NCBI GenBank assembly: GCA_026413225.1
Contig: CM048553.1
Coordinates: 20,336,501-20,400,500, forward strand
Length of the DNA: 64,000 nt
DNA from: Otis tarda
Lineage: Eukaryota > Chordata > Aves > Otidiformes > Otididae
Reading direction: 5' to 3'
Each line of letters begins with the position of its first letter. Within the stretch, counting starts at the first letter, position 1. The notes under the pieces were generated by a model, which was given only the letters and a program-made list of their open reading frames with translations, had not been told where the DNA came from and made no database searches. A program made the translations under genes and the position numbers. Of this stretch, positions 36,929 to 50,846 are shown piece after piece.

Positions 36929-39900
36929 CATGGAAACAAGAACTATTGGTTTGGAGATTTTTTTTTTTTTGTTAAATAATTTTCTGAACACAACTGAAAT
37001 GTAATAAATATGTAAGATACTATTGCATTCATTTCAGGGAATTTAGAAACAAATGACATTCCCACAATTGAAAAGGAAATACAACTCAGTAAACAGTGCA
37101 CTTAATATGAATCAGTGCCTTTTAAGGTCTGCTCCTTACTGCTCTTGTAACTGAGGTACTTAGTTTCATCTCATGTGTTAGTTTTGTAATCTCTAAAATG
37201 AGGACAATTGTCTTATTTTTAACAGACTGGAAGAATAATACCCAATAAGCACTATCTAAAATGAAAGTGCTGTTTGTGATGCTTGGGTAAAAGCGACTAA
37301 ACAATGTTTCTTGAATTTAGCAGGTATTCCTCAGGGACAGGGCCATTTTGCGTTGAAATATATTGGTGTTTAAACAGCAGTGAGATTTCTTTCTGCCTTG
37401 TAAAATAGTTTAATTTTAAAGCTTAAATAGAATACAAACTCTCCTAGGATTTATGTTGTAGGTGTATATTTTTCTGTTACTGTTTATGTAAAGATTTTGG
37501 AGCTGTTTATATTTAGTTTGAAGGGAGATTGCTCAAATTATTCTTTAAAAAGGTTATTTTTAAAGTTTAGAAAGAGAAAAAAAAATCAGGCAATAAAAGT
37601 ATGTTCCTGATATTGATAGTTATATATTGATTTTTGTATTGCGGTTCCTGATAGCACTGTTCAAGGGGCACTAATTGTTAATGCAACAAAAAACATCAGA
37701 CAAATGCTGTCAGGAATGGGAGGAGGAGTCCACTGGAGTTCATTGAGAGTGTCATGTGAAAAAAATTCCCTTGTGTTGATCTTTTCCTTCAAAATATGAT
37801 GAGCATTTATTGTAGCACATATGTAAAAGTATGGCTTTACAGGGGTTAATAGGAGAAACTAAAAGCAAAAATTGTGGCAAAATGGTTAGATGACAGTCAC
37901 GTGTTTGTGTAAGCAATATATGCTATAAACTCGTGTCTTGTCATTTTTAAATATAAACTGAAGCGGAACGATAGGTCAGATTCTGTCCTTCATCAAAAGA
38001 AGAGTGGATTAAAGCATCTTAATTACGTGAATGCAGCACAGTAATTGTGCAGAGACCCTTAAAAAACTGTAAGGCTCACAGATGTAATGTTTCAGAAGAG
38101 AAGAAAAAAAAAATTGTCCAGATTAAAGCAACTTATTTTTTTAAAAAAAAGATTTAAGTCATAAAATAGAAATAAAGCACAAGGAAGAGGGTTAACTGTT
38201 GCCTTCTTCCCTCCTGGGAAATATATCAGACCATATGTTTGAAAATAAGAGAACTTTCTTTCAATTCTATGGCAGATGATAGAAAACTCTGAAGACAGTG
38301 CAGTACTGACCTCCTGTGTTTCAGGATATAACAAAATAAATGTGTGAGAAAATGTCTTGCAGTTATGAAATAACACATTGATGGCTTTTTGCTGACGTGT
38401 AGGAAGAAAAGAGAAACCGGTAATGCTGTCTTCTAGTTCTGCATTATAAACACACTCATTTGTGACTTCAGATTTATCCTGCTGGTATCAGGCAGTATAT
38501 GGATAGTAGCTTTTGCCAGGAAACTACATATTAGCATTTGTAATTTCATAAGAATAGGTGAATCCATGGGTTTTGGATCTAACTTTCTTCTTAAAACATT
38601 TACCATCTTAGTATTGCCCCTATCTTTGTTTTACAGTCTGGGGAGGTGGGGGGGAAATCATGTTGAATCACCAAATAAAAGCCTGAGTTGTGAATTAGAT
38701 GAGGAAAAAGGTACTCGTAAATGTGGCCGATGCTGTGAAGGTCCTCAATGTAGTCCATCTGTTATTTATTTCCTATTAAAATTTTTTGTCTTGCCACTCT
38801 GTTCATTTTTTTCAGTTACTTTCCTTTTGTTTCTGGTCTTCTATTAATAATCTGTCCTTCATTTTTCACATTTCCCCCTTATCACGCTTTTTGGTCTCTT
38901 AACTTTTTCTCTGATCTCTTCTAAAAAGAATTTTGCATGTACTCAAATGACATAGTTGTCTGTCAAACTCGTAGCTATTTCATCCCTAAAATTTTGTTCA
39001 AAAGTTTGCTTTTGCTTTTGTAAAACAAATAATGAAAGCTTTATGTTGGACTCTTTTTCTCTGGAAACCCTTGGTTGTGGAAAGTAATTGATTGTTATGT
39101 CAAGATGCAGTGGAATCCAGCTTGGGAAGGATTGATTATGAGCGTAAAGAAAAAGGCTCGGTCTCTGCTGATGGGTTAGAGGGGGAAGGGAGATGAAAAA
39201 GAGAAGAAAAAGCAGAAAAGGACAGGAGAAAAGAGGTTAAGAAGAAAAAACTTTAAACATTTAGACCTCTCAAAATGGGCTTTGAAGGATTGCAGGAAAC
39301 AGACCTTTTAGAATGTGTTCTGTGTTCTTGCTAATTCTTGTGTGTTACTTTTATGTTCCTGTGATAGGGGCTGGAGAAATAGCTACAATGGAGGTAAATC
39401 CACCTTGTGTTATTCACTCAGTTTCTCAAGTGTCTGTGGTGTAATTTGTATTAAAAATGGTCAGTAGTGTTTCTGGCTTATTATGGAGGATTTAAAACCC
39501 TTTGAGGTGTTACTATGTCGGCTTTTGGGTGGTAAATATCTTTTATAGTTGTAATTAGTTGGTGCTATAATTAGTGCTCTCTGCTGTGTGATAAGTGAAG
39601 ACTGAGCATTATGTGTGCATTTCTAACCTGTATGTTTGGGACTTAGGAATGTATAAGTAAATTACAAGAAATTTTATCATTCTTAAGTGTGGGCTTTGCA
39701 CTGTGTCTATATTGTTCTCAGCAAAGAAAAAAGAGTAAATAGATGGTATTTCAGAATGTGTTGCAAAAAAAGTATCCATGAGCAAACTCTGCTCCTGTCT
39801 TCGACTTTCTCCGCGTTGAGGGTCAGCGGATAATGTGAGTGATGGCTCAGCAGGGGCCCGAGAACCCTTTCTCAACCTCACCTAGAGTCCCTGGGCGTCC

Positions 39901-40400
39901 CTGTACGGCTGGAGATAGCACATCTGGCAGTATTTGCCTTGAAGCAGGAAGCGTGAGTTTGGGATTGTGGCACCGTCTCTCTTGCACTGGCTGGCAGAGC
40001 AACTTAAGCACGTGAAAAGCATACACTGCATACATTCAAAATGTGGTCGAGCATCTGTAGCCGTGTACACTCCCTTGAATTCCTGGCAGAAATTCCAGCT
40101 GAATCAGCTAGAAATGCACCTGGCACTTCCATTGCGCTATGGTAAAAGGAATGGGCTGACCTAAACTCCAGATTTATGTGGATTTAGTTATGGAACTCCC
40201 AATAAAAACTGTGCTAACTTTAGGGGCTGTATATCACTTTGGAGTAGATAATATATACTGTGCTTCAGTAATTTTTGCATTTTTCTTGAGGAGTGAGAAT
40301 AGTCTCCTGTTTTGCTTACTGGGTCTTGATTGTGAGATATGTATGTGATTACTGGAGTCATGGAATTGCTTTAGTGTAAGCTGAAGGAATCATAAAAAGG

Positions 40401-40446
40401 TTTCATTGGAAAGATGGTGTTTCTTTCATGGGAAAGATGGTGTTTC
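40401..40446. repeat. 23-bp tandem duplication
   Basis: Two adjacent 23-bp units (tttcat, then g/t, then ggaaagatggtgtttc) that differ at one base. A recent local duplication by slippage or unequal exchange. Confidence 0.85.
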
Positions 40447-43400
40447 TCTGGATCTGCTGAAGTTTTTTTTTTTTTTTTGACGTTTAAAGAAGCAAGATGT
40501 GGTGTGGAGTTCACAGAGGATTTCAGACTGTAGTTAAAAGTAAGTTGGAATTTGTTTGACCTTTTTCCCTGTACATTCTTTCCAGAGCATTAGGTGGCTG
40601 AGGTCAAACTGAAATGTGTCACTGGTCAGTGTCTGAATTTAATTAGTAGGCAAGGACATGGAGAACTCTAAAGTACAAGATGCTTGATCACCACTTACTC
40701 ATTTGAAATAAAAACAGAACATGATCTGTGTTTTCCGTCCACCAGCTGGTACAGTTTTCTTGAATTTGTTTGTTTCTAAATTCAAGGTTTAAATATGGGA
40801 AATGTTATAGAAAACTCTTGTGCTACCAGGCTGGTTGCTCAGCCTGGTTTATGACATCTGCAATGGTTTATGTGGACAGTCACTACTATATATTGCACTT
40901 AATAACAGAAATTATGAAGTTGTCATATTTGCTGAAACTATTTCCTTACTTCCTAGTCAAAACTGCAAGCTTTGCGTTCATTTGTAGATAAATCTAAGTA
41001 ACATTAAATTAATATATTTTACTCTTAAAGAGACAGACTGTTGCAGATGATTATAATGAACTGTGATATAAATACTCAAACAAATAAAAAAAGAAACAAT
41101 TTTAGCTACTGGAGGATGGCTTTCCTAAGCCAAAACACAGTAGTAATTAACACTCTGCATCTTGGTAACAAATAAGTTTGCAGTAACTCAAACATTTTTG
41201 TTCCTGCAACTCAGCCTGCCTGATTTCTTTAAGTACTACTCTGAGCATTTAAAGTAATGACAAGCTTGAATAGCTCCAAGAGAATGATGTGCCCCCAGTT
41301 TGAAAACACTATGCAAAGACTTGAGATTTTTACAGTCTTTTAGTAGTTATCACATCAAAGAGACCAGAGGCAAGAAATTCTAGGAGATTAAGTGTACGTG
41401 ATAGGGAGTTTTACTGAAATAATACGTATTTGGTATGTATTGATTATTTCCATGTTACCAAATTATTGTCTGTAAATCCTTGCTAAAATACAAGTCAAGT
41501 GTTTGCTAGCAATCATAGCAGCACAGATATATGTCTGTTTTTTTTTCCCTGTAAATCTGGAAAATATTTTATATTGACTATTAAAGAGTAATAGAAATAA
41601 AAATGATATTTAATAGATTACTTTGAAGTGTGGGACTCAGACCAAGAATGCTTTCTCAATTAATTTTCAGTTCTTTCTCAGAAGAACTCTCTACATCATC
41701 ACTTAGTCACATATTTTCTATGCTTTAAATATAAAATTCTTGACTCAGTTAGCAAAGTGATGGGTGGCTGAGGAGGGACAAGGTCATTGGTCTCCTGTTA
41801 ACCAGTATTTCCACAGTTTTGTTATTTTTGCCATGGTATCAGAGAGTAGATAGAGTATTGAGGCTATAGTGCTTCAGATAACATAACACTGTATTGTGCA
41901 TTCAATAAAAGATGGAAGTGCAGAGCCCTCAATACCAGTGAACTGGATTCCCCTTGGAAGCCCCGGGGGTGCAGCCTTGTGGCAGTGCTGCTGTATTTTG
42001 GGGGTTCCTGTTGTTTACTGAAGGTTCTCTCTCATACTGTGCCTGATGTGTCCCTCGAGCTCTGTTCAGCAGGACTGCTCTTACTAGCTTGAACTAATAA
42101 CAGCCTGAGTTGCCATTTACCAGTAATTAATAATGTCAGAGGATAAAGTATTTATCAGAAATTTAGCTGGCAGGTGGAAATGGGCAAAGCAAGTTTGCCC
42201 AATACAGTGCTGGTCAAAAGAAATTTTAAAAAATCAAGTTACCAGTCAAGAGTTATCTCACAGCAGCCGTGTTTAATCTTCTTAGTGCACAATATCATTG
42301 TGATGACAAATTTCCACACATATACCATGATAAATGGTTGCTATTCTTTTATGGCAATGATTACATTGTACATGTTGGTATTTATGGGACATAGTTGCAT
42401 TTTTTTAGAATATTCAATCTTCTTGCTGTGTTTTCATCTATTGTTTTCTCTGACAGCTGGAATAAGACCATGAAGTCCAGTGGCAGAGGCCATAAGGGTC
42501 TCTGGTTGCTGAACTGCTTCTCTGCTTCAATTTTTGAGTTAGAATTGCTTGCTGTAGTTGTTATTTTTCTGTTTCTACTTGATAATTTATTTCATCTATA
42601 AAATAAAAAAGCAAACACTTTGTGCTAAAATCTTTAAACTCTGCCTGCAAAATTGTAATTAGATATGTTGTGGGAATAGATCAGTAATGTCCAAAAGCAA
42701 CATGTCATGTAATTACCTATTGCATATGTCCAAAAAAGAGTTTTTTTCGTGGAGGCAAGTGAACCTGCAGATTGTCTTTGCTCTCCCTCATCTGAAAAAT
42801 TACCCTTGCATACGCTTCATATTTTAAAGTAATAACTGATCTTAGTTTGGGATGGTAATAACCATCTTGAAGCAATGAGACTTCAGAGAAGTCTTAAGTG
42901 CTTTGTGCAGTTACCACTATCTTTTGCAAAAAAAAAAAAAATAAAATCTCCATGTGAAATTCAAATATGGTTTCTTTTTAATTTAATTTTAAATGACAGA
43001 TCAATAAGTGTGAGTCTTTGGTTTGGTCTTTGTATGCATCTACAGCTCTGTCTCTGCTGCTCTTTCCCTCTTTCCTCAAGTTTTTCTCTCCTGTGTTGAG
43101 TTGCTTTCCTTGTAATCTGAACATTTCTGGCTGTTTCTGCAGCTCTTTTACTGTATGGCGTGTGGAGGAGCAGGAGGGGAGAACAATGATAAACAATTAG
43201 CAGAAATATCATAATTCATGTGTAATATTACAAGCATTAAATTGACTGGTATTTAGTTATAATTCAGGATGACCTTGCCTTTAATTTTTGTTTTTAATGA
43301 TTTGCCATGCGTTTAACACTGCTGTCTGTTTGCTGGATTCCCTTTGCTTTATGGTAGCATTTATTTGTCTAATTGTGGATATTTTAGTAGTTAACATTTC

Positions 43401-43639
43401 CTATTTCTGTCTCATTTGATGCTGGTGCTATTAACAAAGAGAAAACTGAGACCAGATGGTTGCCAAACAGTGAAGCCACCTGGTGTTCTAGCAATGCCAA
43501 ATATATTTCCCCCCTCCATTTTTCTTTAGAAAATTACTGAGACAGGTCCAGGATTTTCTGAGGATCCCAAGAATGTTTGCATGCAGCCAGGCAAATATCC
43601 CAAACCCTCTTAAGTTTATCCTTGCAATTCTCTTCCCTG

Positions 43640-43930
43640 CTGTTCTTTTCTCTCTCAGGTAGCTCCATCTCACTCTCATTTTGTTGCCCTGCTCCCATCA
43701 TCCCTTCGGGCTCTGCGCTGCCGGCTCTCAGGTTTGCAGGCCTTACTCCGCCACGCTGCTTCTGAGCTGGCGGCAAAGACCTGACCCTGCCCACTGTTTG
43801 CCCTGCCACCTCTGCAGCTGCCAGCGTTCCTGGGGTGAGACGAGGAGCTCTTGTCGTGAGCAGAATCCAACAGAGTGGACCTGCTGGGAGCTCCTCCAGG
43901 AGCTTCTCCTGACCCCTTGGCCTGGTACTT
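43640..43930. other. GC- and CpG-richer patch in the large intron
   Basis: Base composition shifts clearly from the AT-rich surroundings; about nine CpG sites occur between 43705 and 43860. The - strand is open for 167 codons (43534-44037), but the translation matches nothing I recognise and is rich in Arg, Gly, Ala and Glu, as expected of a GC-rich chance frame. Candidates are an intronic regulatory island or an unrecognised repeat. Confidence 0.35.
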
Positions 43931-46900
43931 GTGTGTAGCAAACAAGTGAAAAAACCACCTTGAAGAACAGAGCGTTTTGGATGCAGCAGCCTGCGGCTTG
44001 CCATCTGATGCCTTGGCCTTGTTAATTTGAGGGCCAAATCTGAACCAAAGCTGTTGTCAGGGCTGCGACCGTGTGAGTTGAGACTGACATGATCACTGAC
44101 TGAGGATACAATGGTGCATACAGAGTGTACAGTTTGCTCTGAGTGGCAGGAGTTAGACTAAGCTAAGCAAAAATATTTTTTCTCTGGTATGAACTGCATC
44201 TACGCTCTGCTCCCCATGCCAGTGCCGTATGCTGATATGAGCTGCACCATGTGCATGGTGACAGACGAGCTGTTCAAGTGTGTGCTTCTCACAAATTTCA
44301 AGTCTGGTATAGGCAGTGCCTGTGTCAGTATTGATACATCTTGGAGACGAGCAGTGTTAACACACCATATTGACACAGGTCTGGGTCAGGGAATGGAGTG
44401 CAGCTCCTCACTTAGCTGCTGCCAGTCCTTCTCTGCCTCCTCTCCTTCTTTCCCTTGCCTTTCCAGCTGATTTCCTGGACCTTGCTGGTGTGCAGACCCC
44501 AAATACCTTCACTGATGTGAACCCCTGGGTGCTCCAGCTCTGTGAGCGTAGGTGTCCATCTGAACACCTGACTGAACTCTGGCAGAGAGAGTGGCTGCTG
44601 CTATGTCAGCTCTCAGTAAATACCCAGATTGCTGCAGTGTCCAGTGGCTCCGGTGCCAGCATGCTGTGCTAGGAGCTGTACAAATTCAACACAAAAATCC
44701 CAGTAACTGCCTGAAAAGAGCTTATACTCCATCTGTAAGAGCCAGGAGAAGGGTGTAAACAGATGAGGAAATAAAAGAAATAGTAAGTTTGGTATTCAGC
44801 AGTGTAACAGATAGCTCTCTGCAATGCTGTGTGTACAATGTACCTGTATCTGCTCATTTCTTACGATTCCTTTCCTGTGCCAGTGATTGTGGCATCATTG
44901 AACTTTGTTCTCAGAGCCCTCTGTCTTGCGCTGGGCATATAGTGTCTCTAGTTCTTTGCTCACTCTTCTCTTACATTACGTACCTGTTTCCAGCATGTTC
45001 TGCAAGCGTCAGAAGAGGCAGTCCTTCATTTGATATGTTTTGAGCTTCACTGTCGCTCTAGCAGTGATTGCCCCACTGCTAACATGGTGTCCCTAGGTGG
45101 CTGCAAACCATCGTACAGAACAGTGCCCTTCAAACACTGACTCTAGTTGAAGCTGGGTTTCTGGAGGTCTGTGTTCCTGCTGCTTACAGTAGGTTGGACA
45201 CAGTCCCATTACAGTGCATATAGACCAGTTCAGCAGCCGGAGATTTTTGGGAAAAGATGTCAGAATGGCCTCCCTTCAAAACTTCCCATTCTTTGGAAAA
45301 TAGAAATTACTCATTTGTATCTTTCCAGCAGGCAGGACTTAGAATGTGCGTTTAAACTTTGTGATGAGAAAATAAAATAGAAAAAAAAAAACGAGCAAAA
45401 AACCCTAATGTCTTGGTAGAAATAATGCCCATAAAGTGCCTGTCCAGAGTTACTCCTATTTGACCTGTTTAAGCGACAAGATATGATTCAAATGTGTTTC
45501 ACAGAGGCAGTTGCAAGGAATGACAAGGGTGTGGCTTTTTAAGGCTTTTCTGTTGTGAAAAGACAATGTTTGTCTTCAAATTTCTTTTCTGTATTATATT
45601 AGAACTAATTTTGCAATATTTACCATTTCTCAAAAATATGTGAATGTGCATTGAAATTGATGGGACACCTGAGGATCAGACTTATTGCTGTCAGCAACTG
45701 AATTTCATGCAGCAGAAAATATTAAAAATTACCAAGGAAAAGGACAATCATTGTTTGGAATCTGGGAAGTTTGTATCTAATCTTTGTAATTCAAATAAGT
45801 GTGCTGGAAAGCACATTGTGCAGTTGCCAAAAGTTGTGCTTCTCACTATTATGCCAGTACATGAGAGTCCTGTGGGCTTTGTATGAAATTCTCTGCAATT
45901 AATGAACATTTCAGTGCATTTAAATGGCTATTTCTTTTTCCAGCCTGTTTGATTTGTGCAGACTGACTGTATTACTTGCAGAAGCTGTATTTGCATTCTG
46001 TGGAATATACCTCCCTGCAGAGGTGAATTGAACAGGGCAGACCAAAATTCCTGTTACATCTTGCATGTAGGATATGATGTTTCCCAAGATACTAAAAAGG
46101 GGATAGCATACTGGCTGAATGGAGGCCGAGCCTTCTCCCTTTCAGATAATGAAATCTCTAAAAACTATGCAAATCATTTAATCTCTATTATCATCTTTCA
46201 GAGTTTTTTTTTTTTATATAGCGTGCCAGTCCTCCTATTTCCTTGCATACAAATGACACGTACAGTTTGTATCGTTACTGTCAGACTATCCTTGCCATTA
46301 CTCTCCTTCCCCTAAAATAAAAAGATTACATTATTTTGGGAGGGACAAGTTCCTGCTTATTAGAGGTGAGAAAGAAAAATAAACAGTGTTGAAAGTTATG
46401 GCAAAGTTATTTTCATCAGTCTACTCTGCTTCACAAGGAGAAGGCTTTACAGTAATGATAAAGCTTGTGTCTGTAAATGTTTTCAAAACCTCAAAGCAAT
46501 CAGAAGGTAGAATGTATACAGGTTTAGGAATGTCATTCCTGTCTTTTGTGAGAGGCAATGACTGCTTTCCTAGTTTTCCCTGGTCAGTAAAGGAAAAAAT
46601 AAAACAACCCAAAACCCAACCCTGTGGGCCTAAAAAATAGTTGGTTTTACTATACATTTCTAAGGAAGTTTTGAAAAAGCAGCGCAGGATAGCATTTAAA
46701 TAACAAAGATCCCTCTTTAAATTCCCACCTTCTCTCCACTAGCTGCGGTTAACAAAGGGAGCAGGTTTTACAACTGGGGTGATTTGTAGCTGTTCTCCTC
46801 TGTCTGGTCCCTCCCTCCCCTCCCGCTCATTGTTATTAGCTCACATCTCTGGTAAGAAATGCTACGTACAGCTCCTATCTGCTCCTTCAGGATGCCTAGT

Positions 46901-49900
46901 CTTCCTTTTCTGAAATTGTTGGTTTTTTTTTTTTTTTTTTAAGTTTTCAGTTCATTACTGGAATAATTTCTCTAATTTCTGGTCCCTTCCTTTTCTTTCT
47001 GCTTTTTTTTTCTGTGTGTAAGCAGGCCCTGCTGCTACACCCCACCTTTTGCTCTGATCCCAGCCCAGCCAACTGTCACTTTTTAGCCTGCAGGGAACCT
47101 TCTGGTACTAACATTCCTGTCTTGTTTTTATTAGAAGGGCATCTCTCACAACATATCCCACGCTGTTTGAAGCAGAAGTCATGTGTATTCAGTAGGAATG
47201 AATAATGGATATATTTAAAGGGTACCTTGCCCTTCTCGTTCCTTTGCACATCGTAAATAACCACTCTTTTAGTTTGGTTTTACATATTGCTCTACAGGCA
47301 CAGTTTGAAAAAATCTGGTGATTCAGCTCTCAATTTGAAAAACACTGTGCTGTATGCAGCTGATAGTTTCTGCATCTGAAAACTGATCCCACACAAACTC
47401 AGTCCCAGCATCTGTGTATTGCTGTAGAATTCTACAGATTTAGGAACCTGGTAACGAATTTACTCTGAAGAAGCTCATGAAAATACAGCGTGACAGGAGA
47501 TGTGTAGACAACATGATGGGAAGTGGTGGGGGTACGGATAGAGTTCATCTCACCTGGCTTTAGATGTCTTTTTAAGGTATCTAGAGGTATTTTACATATT
47601 TTTGAGAGGTATTTTTACATATTATTATATTTTAAGATGTTTTAAATATGCTCTTCAGGATGAGCTGAGTTGTTCCCTGAAAATACCTCTTTCTCTCCCC
47701 TCACTGTAAACACAGATTGGTTGATGAGGTTGTGGGTAGGTGTCTGTATTAGAGACATCTGCTTTTGGTCCAGTGAGCCCTCTATTCCTGGCCAGTTACC
47801 ACCATCTGAGGAGTTTGCTGGATTAATGACTGTGTTCAGGGATAAACTGAAATTACTCGGAATTTTCTTATTAACTGTAACAAGCTTTAGCTGAGGCTCC
47901 CAAAGAAGATCCTGAAATTGAAGGCCAGACTGAGAGGATGATTTAATTATCTGATCTCAGTTTAAGGAAGTTAAAGTGAGAGTCTGAGCAGCGAATGTTT
48001 TTGATGAGGGGAGTGGGTGTATTTTTACTGCACATTTAACTTCAATAACTGACAAATGACATGGCCCTATTTGCCGGTTACCACCAGCACTGCAAAAGTA
48101 TCCCTAAGTTATGTTCTCACTGCGCTGCTTTCCCTTGAGTGTGTGACTAAGATTTTTTTGTTGTGTATCCCTTGGGTCTTGTAGCTTCAGGCATGTAAGA
48201 CAATCTATGTTTTGTTCGCAGTGAGTTGTGGCAGGACTGGGGTCCAATTCACGGTGTGCATGGGGACATGTGGGCTCAAGCCAGGGACGCTGGAGTGATG
48301 AGCCTGCATCCTCTTTGCGAATGAGGGTGATGACTTGAGTAGTCATTTTCTACGTGTAGAGGCAAACAATTACTAAGTATTGGAAACTGTATATTCAGGT
48401 GATGTAAGCAGAGTGGATAAAGAAGAGACAACCAGATTGCAACACTGATTTTACTGGTGGCCTTTGACATCTTCTGATCTCAGTTCATGTTGCTGTAATT
48501 TTGGAATTGTGTGACTTTCCTATGTTTCTAATAGTTTAACTCTGCTTGTTGTTATAATGATATTTGGGAGGTTAATGATGTAAATATTAGATTTACATTT
48601 ATAGGAGGCTGTCTGCATACTGAGTTCTGTAAGAAATTATTTCCTCTAAGTGATTCAGCTAACAGACTGCTCTGAAGATTAACATTTGCAGTGATTCAGT
48701 TCTCTTCACAACTGGCTGTCTTTTGATAGTTTTAATTCTACGATTCTGTATTAGTTGGGAGAAAACAGTATTTTCTGTGTTTTTCCCCTCTGCAGCTGAA
48801 ATTTCCTAAGAATATCTCATATTCAGAGTTAAGATAAATGAAGCTTTAAACATACAGGGCTAAACTGTCTGCTATGTATTTTCTGGTATGAAACTGCCTT
48901 TCTTAAATGTGTCATTTTCCGTTCACCTTCTTTTCCTTCCTGCTTTAACGTGAAGAACAAAATGGAGGTTTTACAATCTCAAAAAAAGTGAAGTTTACTG
49001 TCACGTTCTAGCTAGAGTTTAACTAAAACTAATCTGTGGGTGCAAAGCTGCAGGCATTAAGTGGAAGTTGATTTTATGGACTTTTTTTTTTCCCCCCCTT
49101 TTCACTTCCAACTTTTAGAAGGGAAGTTCCTTCTAAAGCACTAGAATACCTTTGTGATGTTTTCAATAGCTTGGAGTTTTATCTTCATTACTGAGTGGCA
49201 GAAAGATAACTTGGAGGGCAGAAAAATTTTAATGATTTCAGGATCATCTTACAGTTACATGGAAGAGAGGTAGTCCCTCTCCCCTGCCCGTGGTTGTACA
49301 GAGACAGAGGATCTGACTGTACAGGATGTCTGTAACTAATGCGGCAGAGGGGCACAGGGTGTGTGCAACGGGCGTGGATTTCGCAGCCAGGGTTGGACTG
49401 CAGGCTTCCACTTGATGTATCAATTTCCAAGAAATAACCAATAAATGTCAGAATAAACAGTTGTAAGGAACTTCTGTAAGAGCACCTAAAGGCAAATGAT
49501 CCATTAACTCTGTGGAATAAGAGATGGCACATCCTTACTAAGGAAGTAGACAAGAGGAACTGTAGGGTAACAGATGTGAGGATAGTAACTAATGTGCGGG
49601 ATATATAAGGTGCCAGCTACGTGGCATTTGAGTGACAGGCATAAGATGCCCCGCGTTTGCTAAGCTGTTAGCAGAGGCCGGAGGGTGTGATTGCAATGTG
49701 TCCTGTTACTTTCTGTAACGCCTGTATGGCTGCACATCTATGTTACTCGAATCTAGATTTTGCAGATCCTTTTCCTGTGCACTTTGTTCTGAGCTGCATT
49801 CTGGTTGCTCTCAGTTGGACTCATTTTAGCCTTTCTTCAGCTACAGCAGCGAATGTTCCCTGAATTTTTGGCAGTTGTTCATGAAAGTTTTACAAATTTG

Positions 49901-50811
49901 ATTCCCCCCGCCTTGCATGTCATGTCCTGGCTTCTGCTGCCTGTTAGTGTTTGTTTTGGTTACCTTTTGTAATATATGACTACAACTTACACCCTTGGTC
50001 TGTATTACAATTTTCTGAGGTCGCTTTTCTTTACATCCCTTCTGGGGTCAGTCTTATTTACAACCCATGCTGTGTTTTTCTGCAGTTTTGGACTCGATTC
50101 TTTGTGTGAAATTTTCTATAACCTTTTGACCAATATGACCCTTGCGTTATTTGGAAGATTTATTAAGTAGGTTTTTGGGGTTTTTATTTGGTGGGTTTTT
50201 ATGGGAAGAGGAATGTTTATGGTTTCTTCCCGCCCCCTCCCCCTTCCCCCCGAACTGTTGTTGTGACTGCCTATCTTTTCTGTGGATGTGCATTTTTGGA
50301 TTATATCTTTCTGGTACCCAGTGGGTAGATGCCTCTGAGCTCTGCTAGTACTATGAGCCAACTGAAGGCTGCATGGCGTTGAGCCCAAGCTAACATATCC
50401 TGCCTCTCAGTAGGACTTACTAGCTCAGCCTTGATGCCCGGGCTGAGCACCAGTTCTGCATTTTCTGTCCACCTTGGAGAGCAGGCAGAGCAAGTTCACA
50501 TGTGCTTGTGATTTACTGTGTACTTCCTTCAGAACGCACAGCTCATGAGTTCATAATTTTCCTGGTGGTTGCCTGACTGTTCTCCTTTCTGATGGGGAGA
50601 AGACCAAAACAGTGACTGTATGTTGAGTTCAGACCTTGGAGTTAAAACTGTATTCCAAGATCTAGCAAACCTATACATGAGGCGGTTTTTTTTTTTCCCT
50701 TCTTATTCTCTTTATGTCTGATAATCTTTCTGTCTGGAGGAGTTTGCTGTCACTAGTTTCATTCTTGAGGGTATTATTAAAATGTGTGGTAATTTATCAG
50801 GTTGTATTTAC

Positions 50812-50813
<2 letters not shown>

Positions 50814-50846
<33 letters not shown>
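50814..50846. repeat. Compound TA/CA microsatellite
   Basis: About eight TA units followed directly by about eight CA units. Typical length-variable dinucleotide locus. Confidence 0.93.

Noticed and set aside
43534-44037. 167-codon open frame on the - strand as a gene
   Set aside because: No recognised domain, no conserved motif and low-complexity GC-driven composition; kept only as a composition anomaly.
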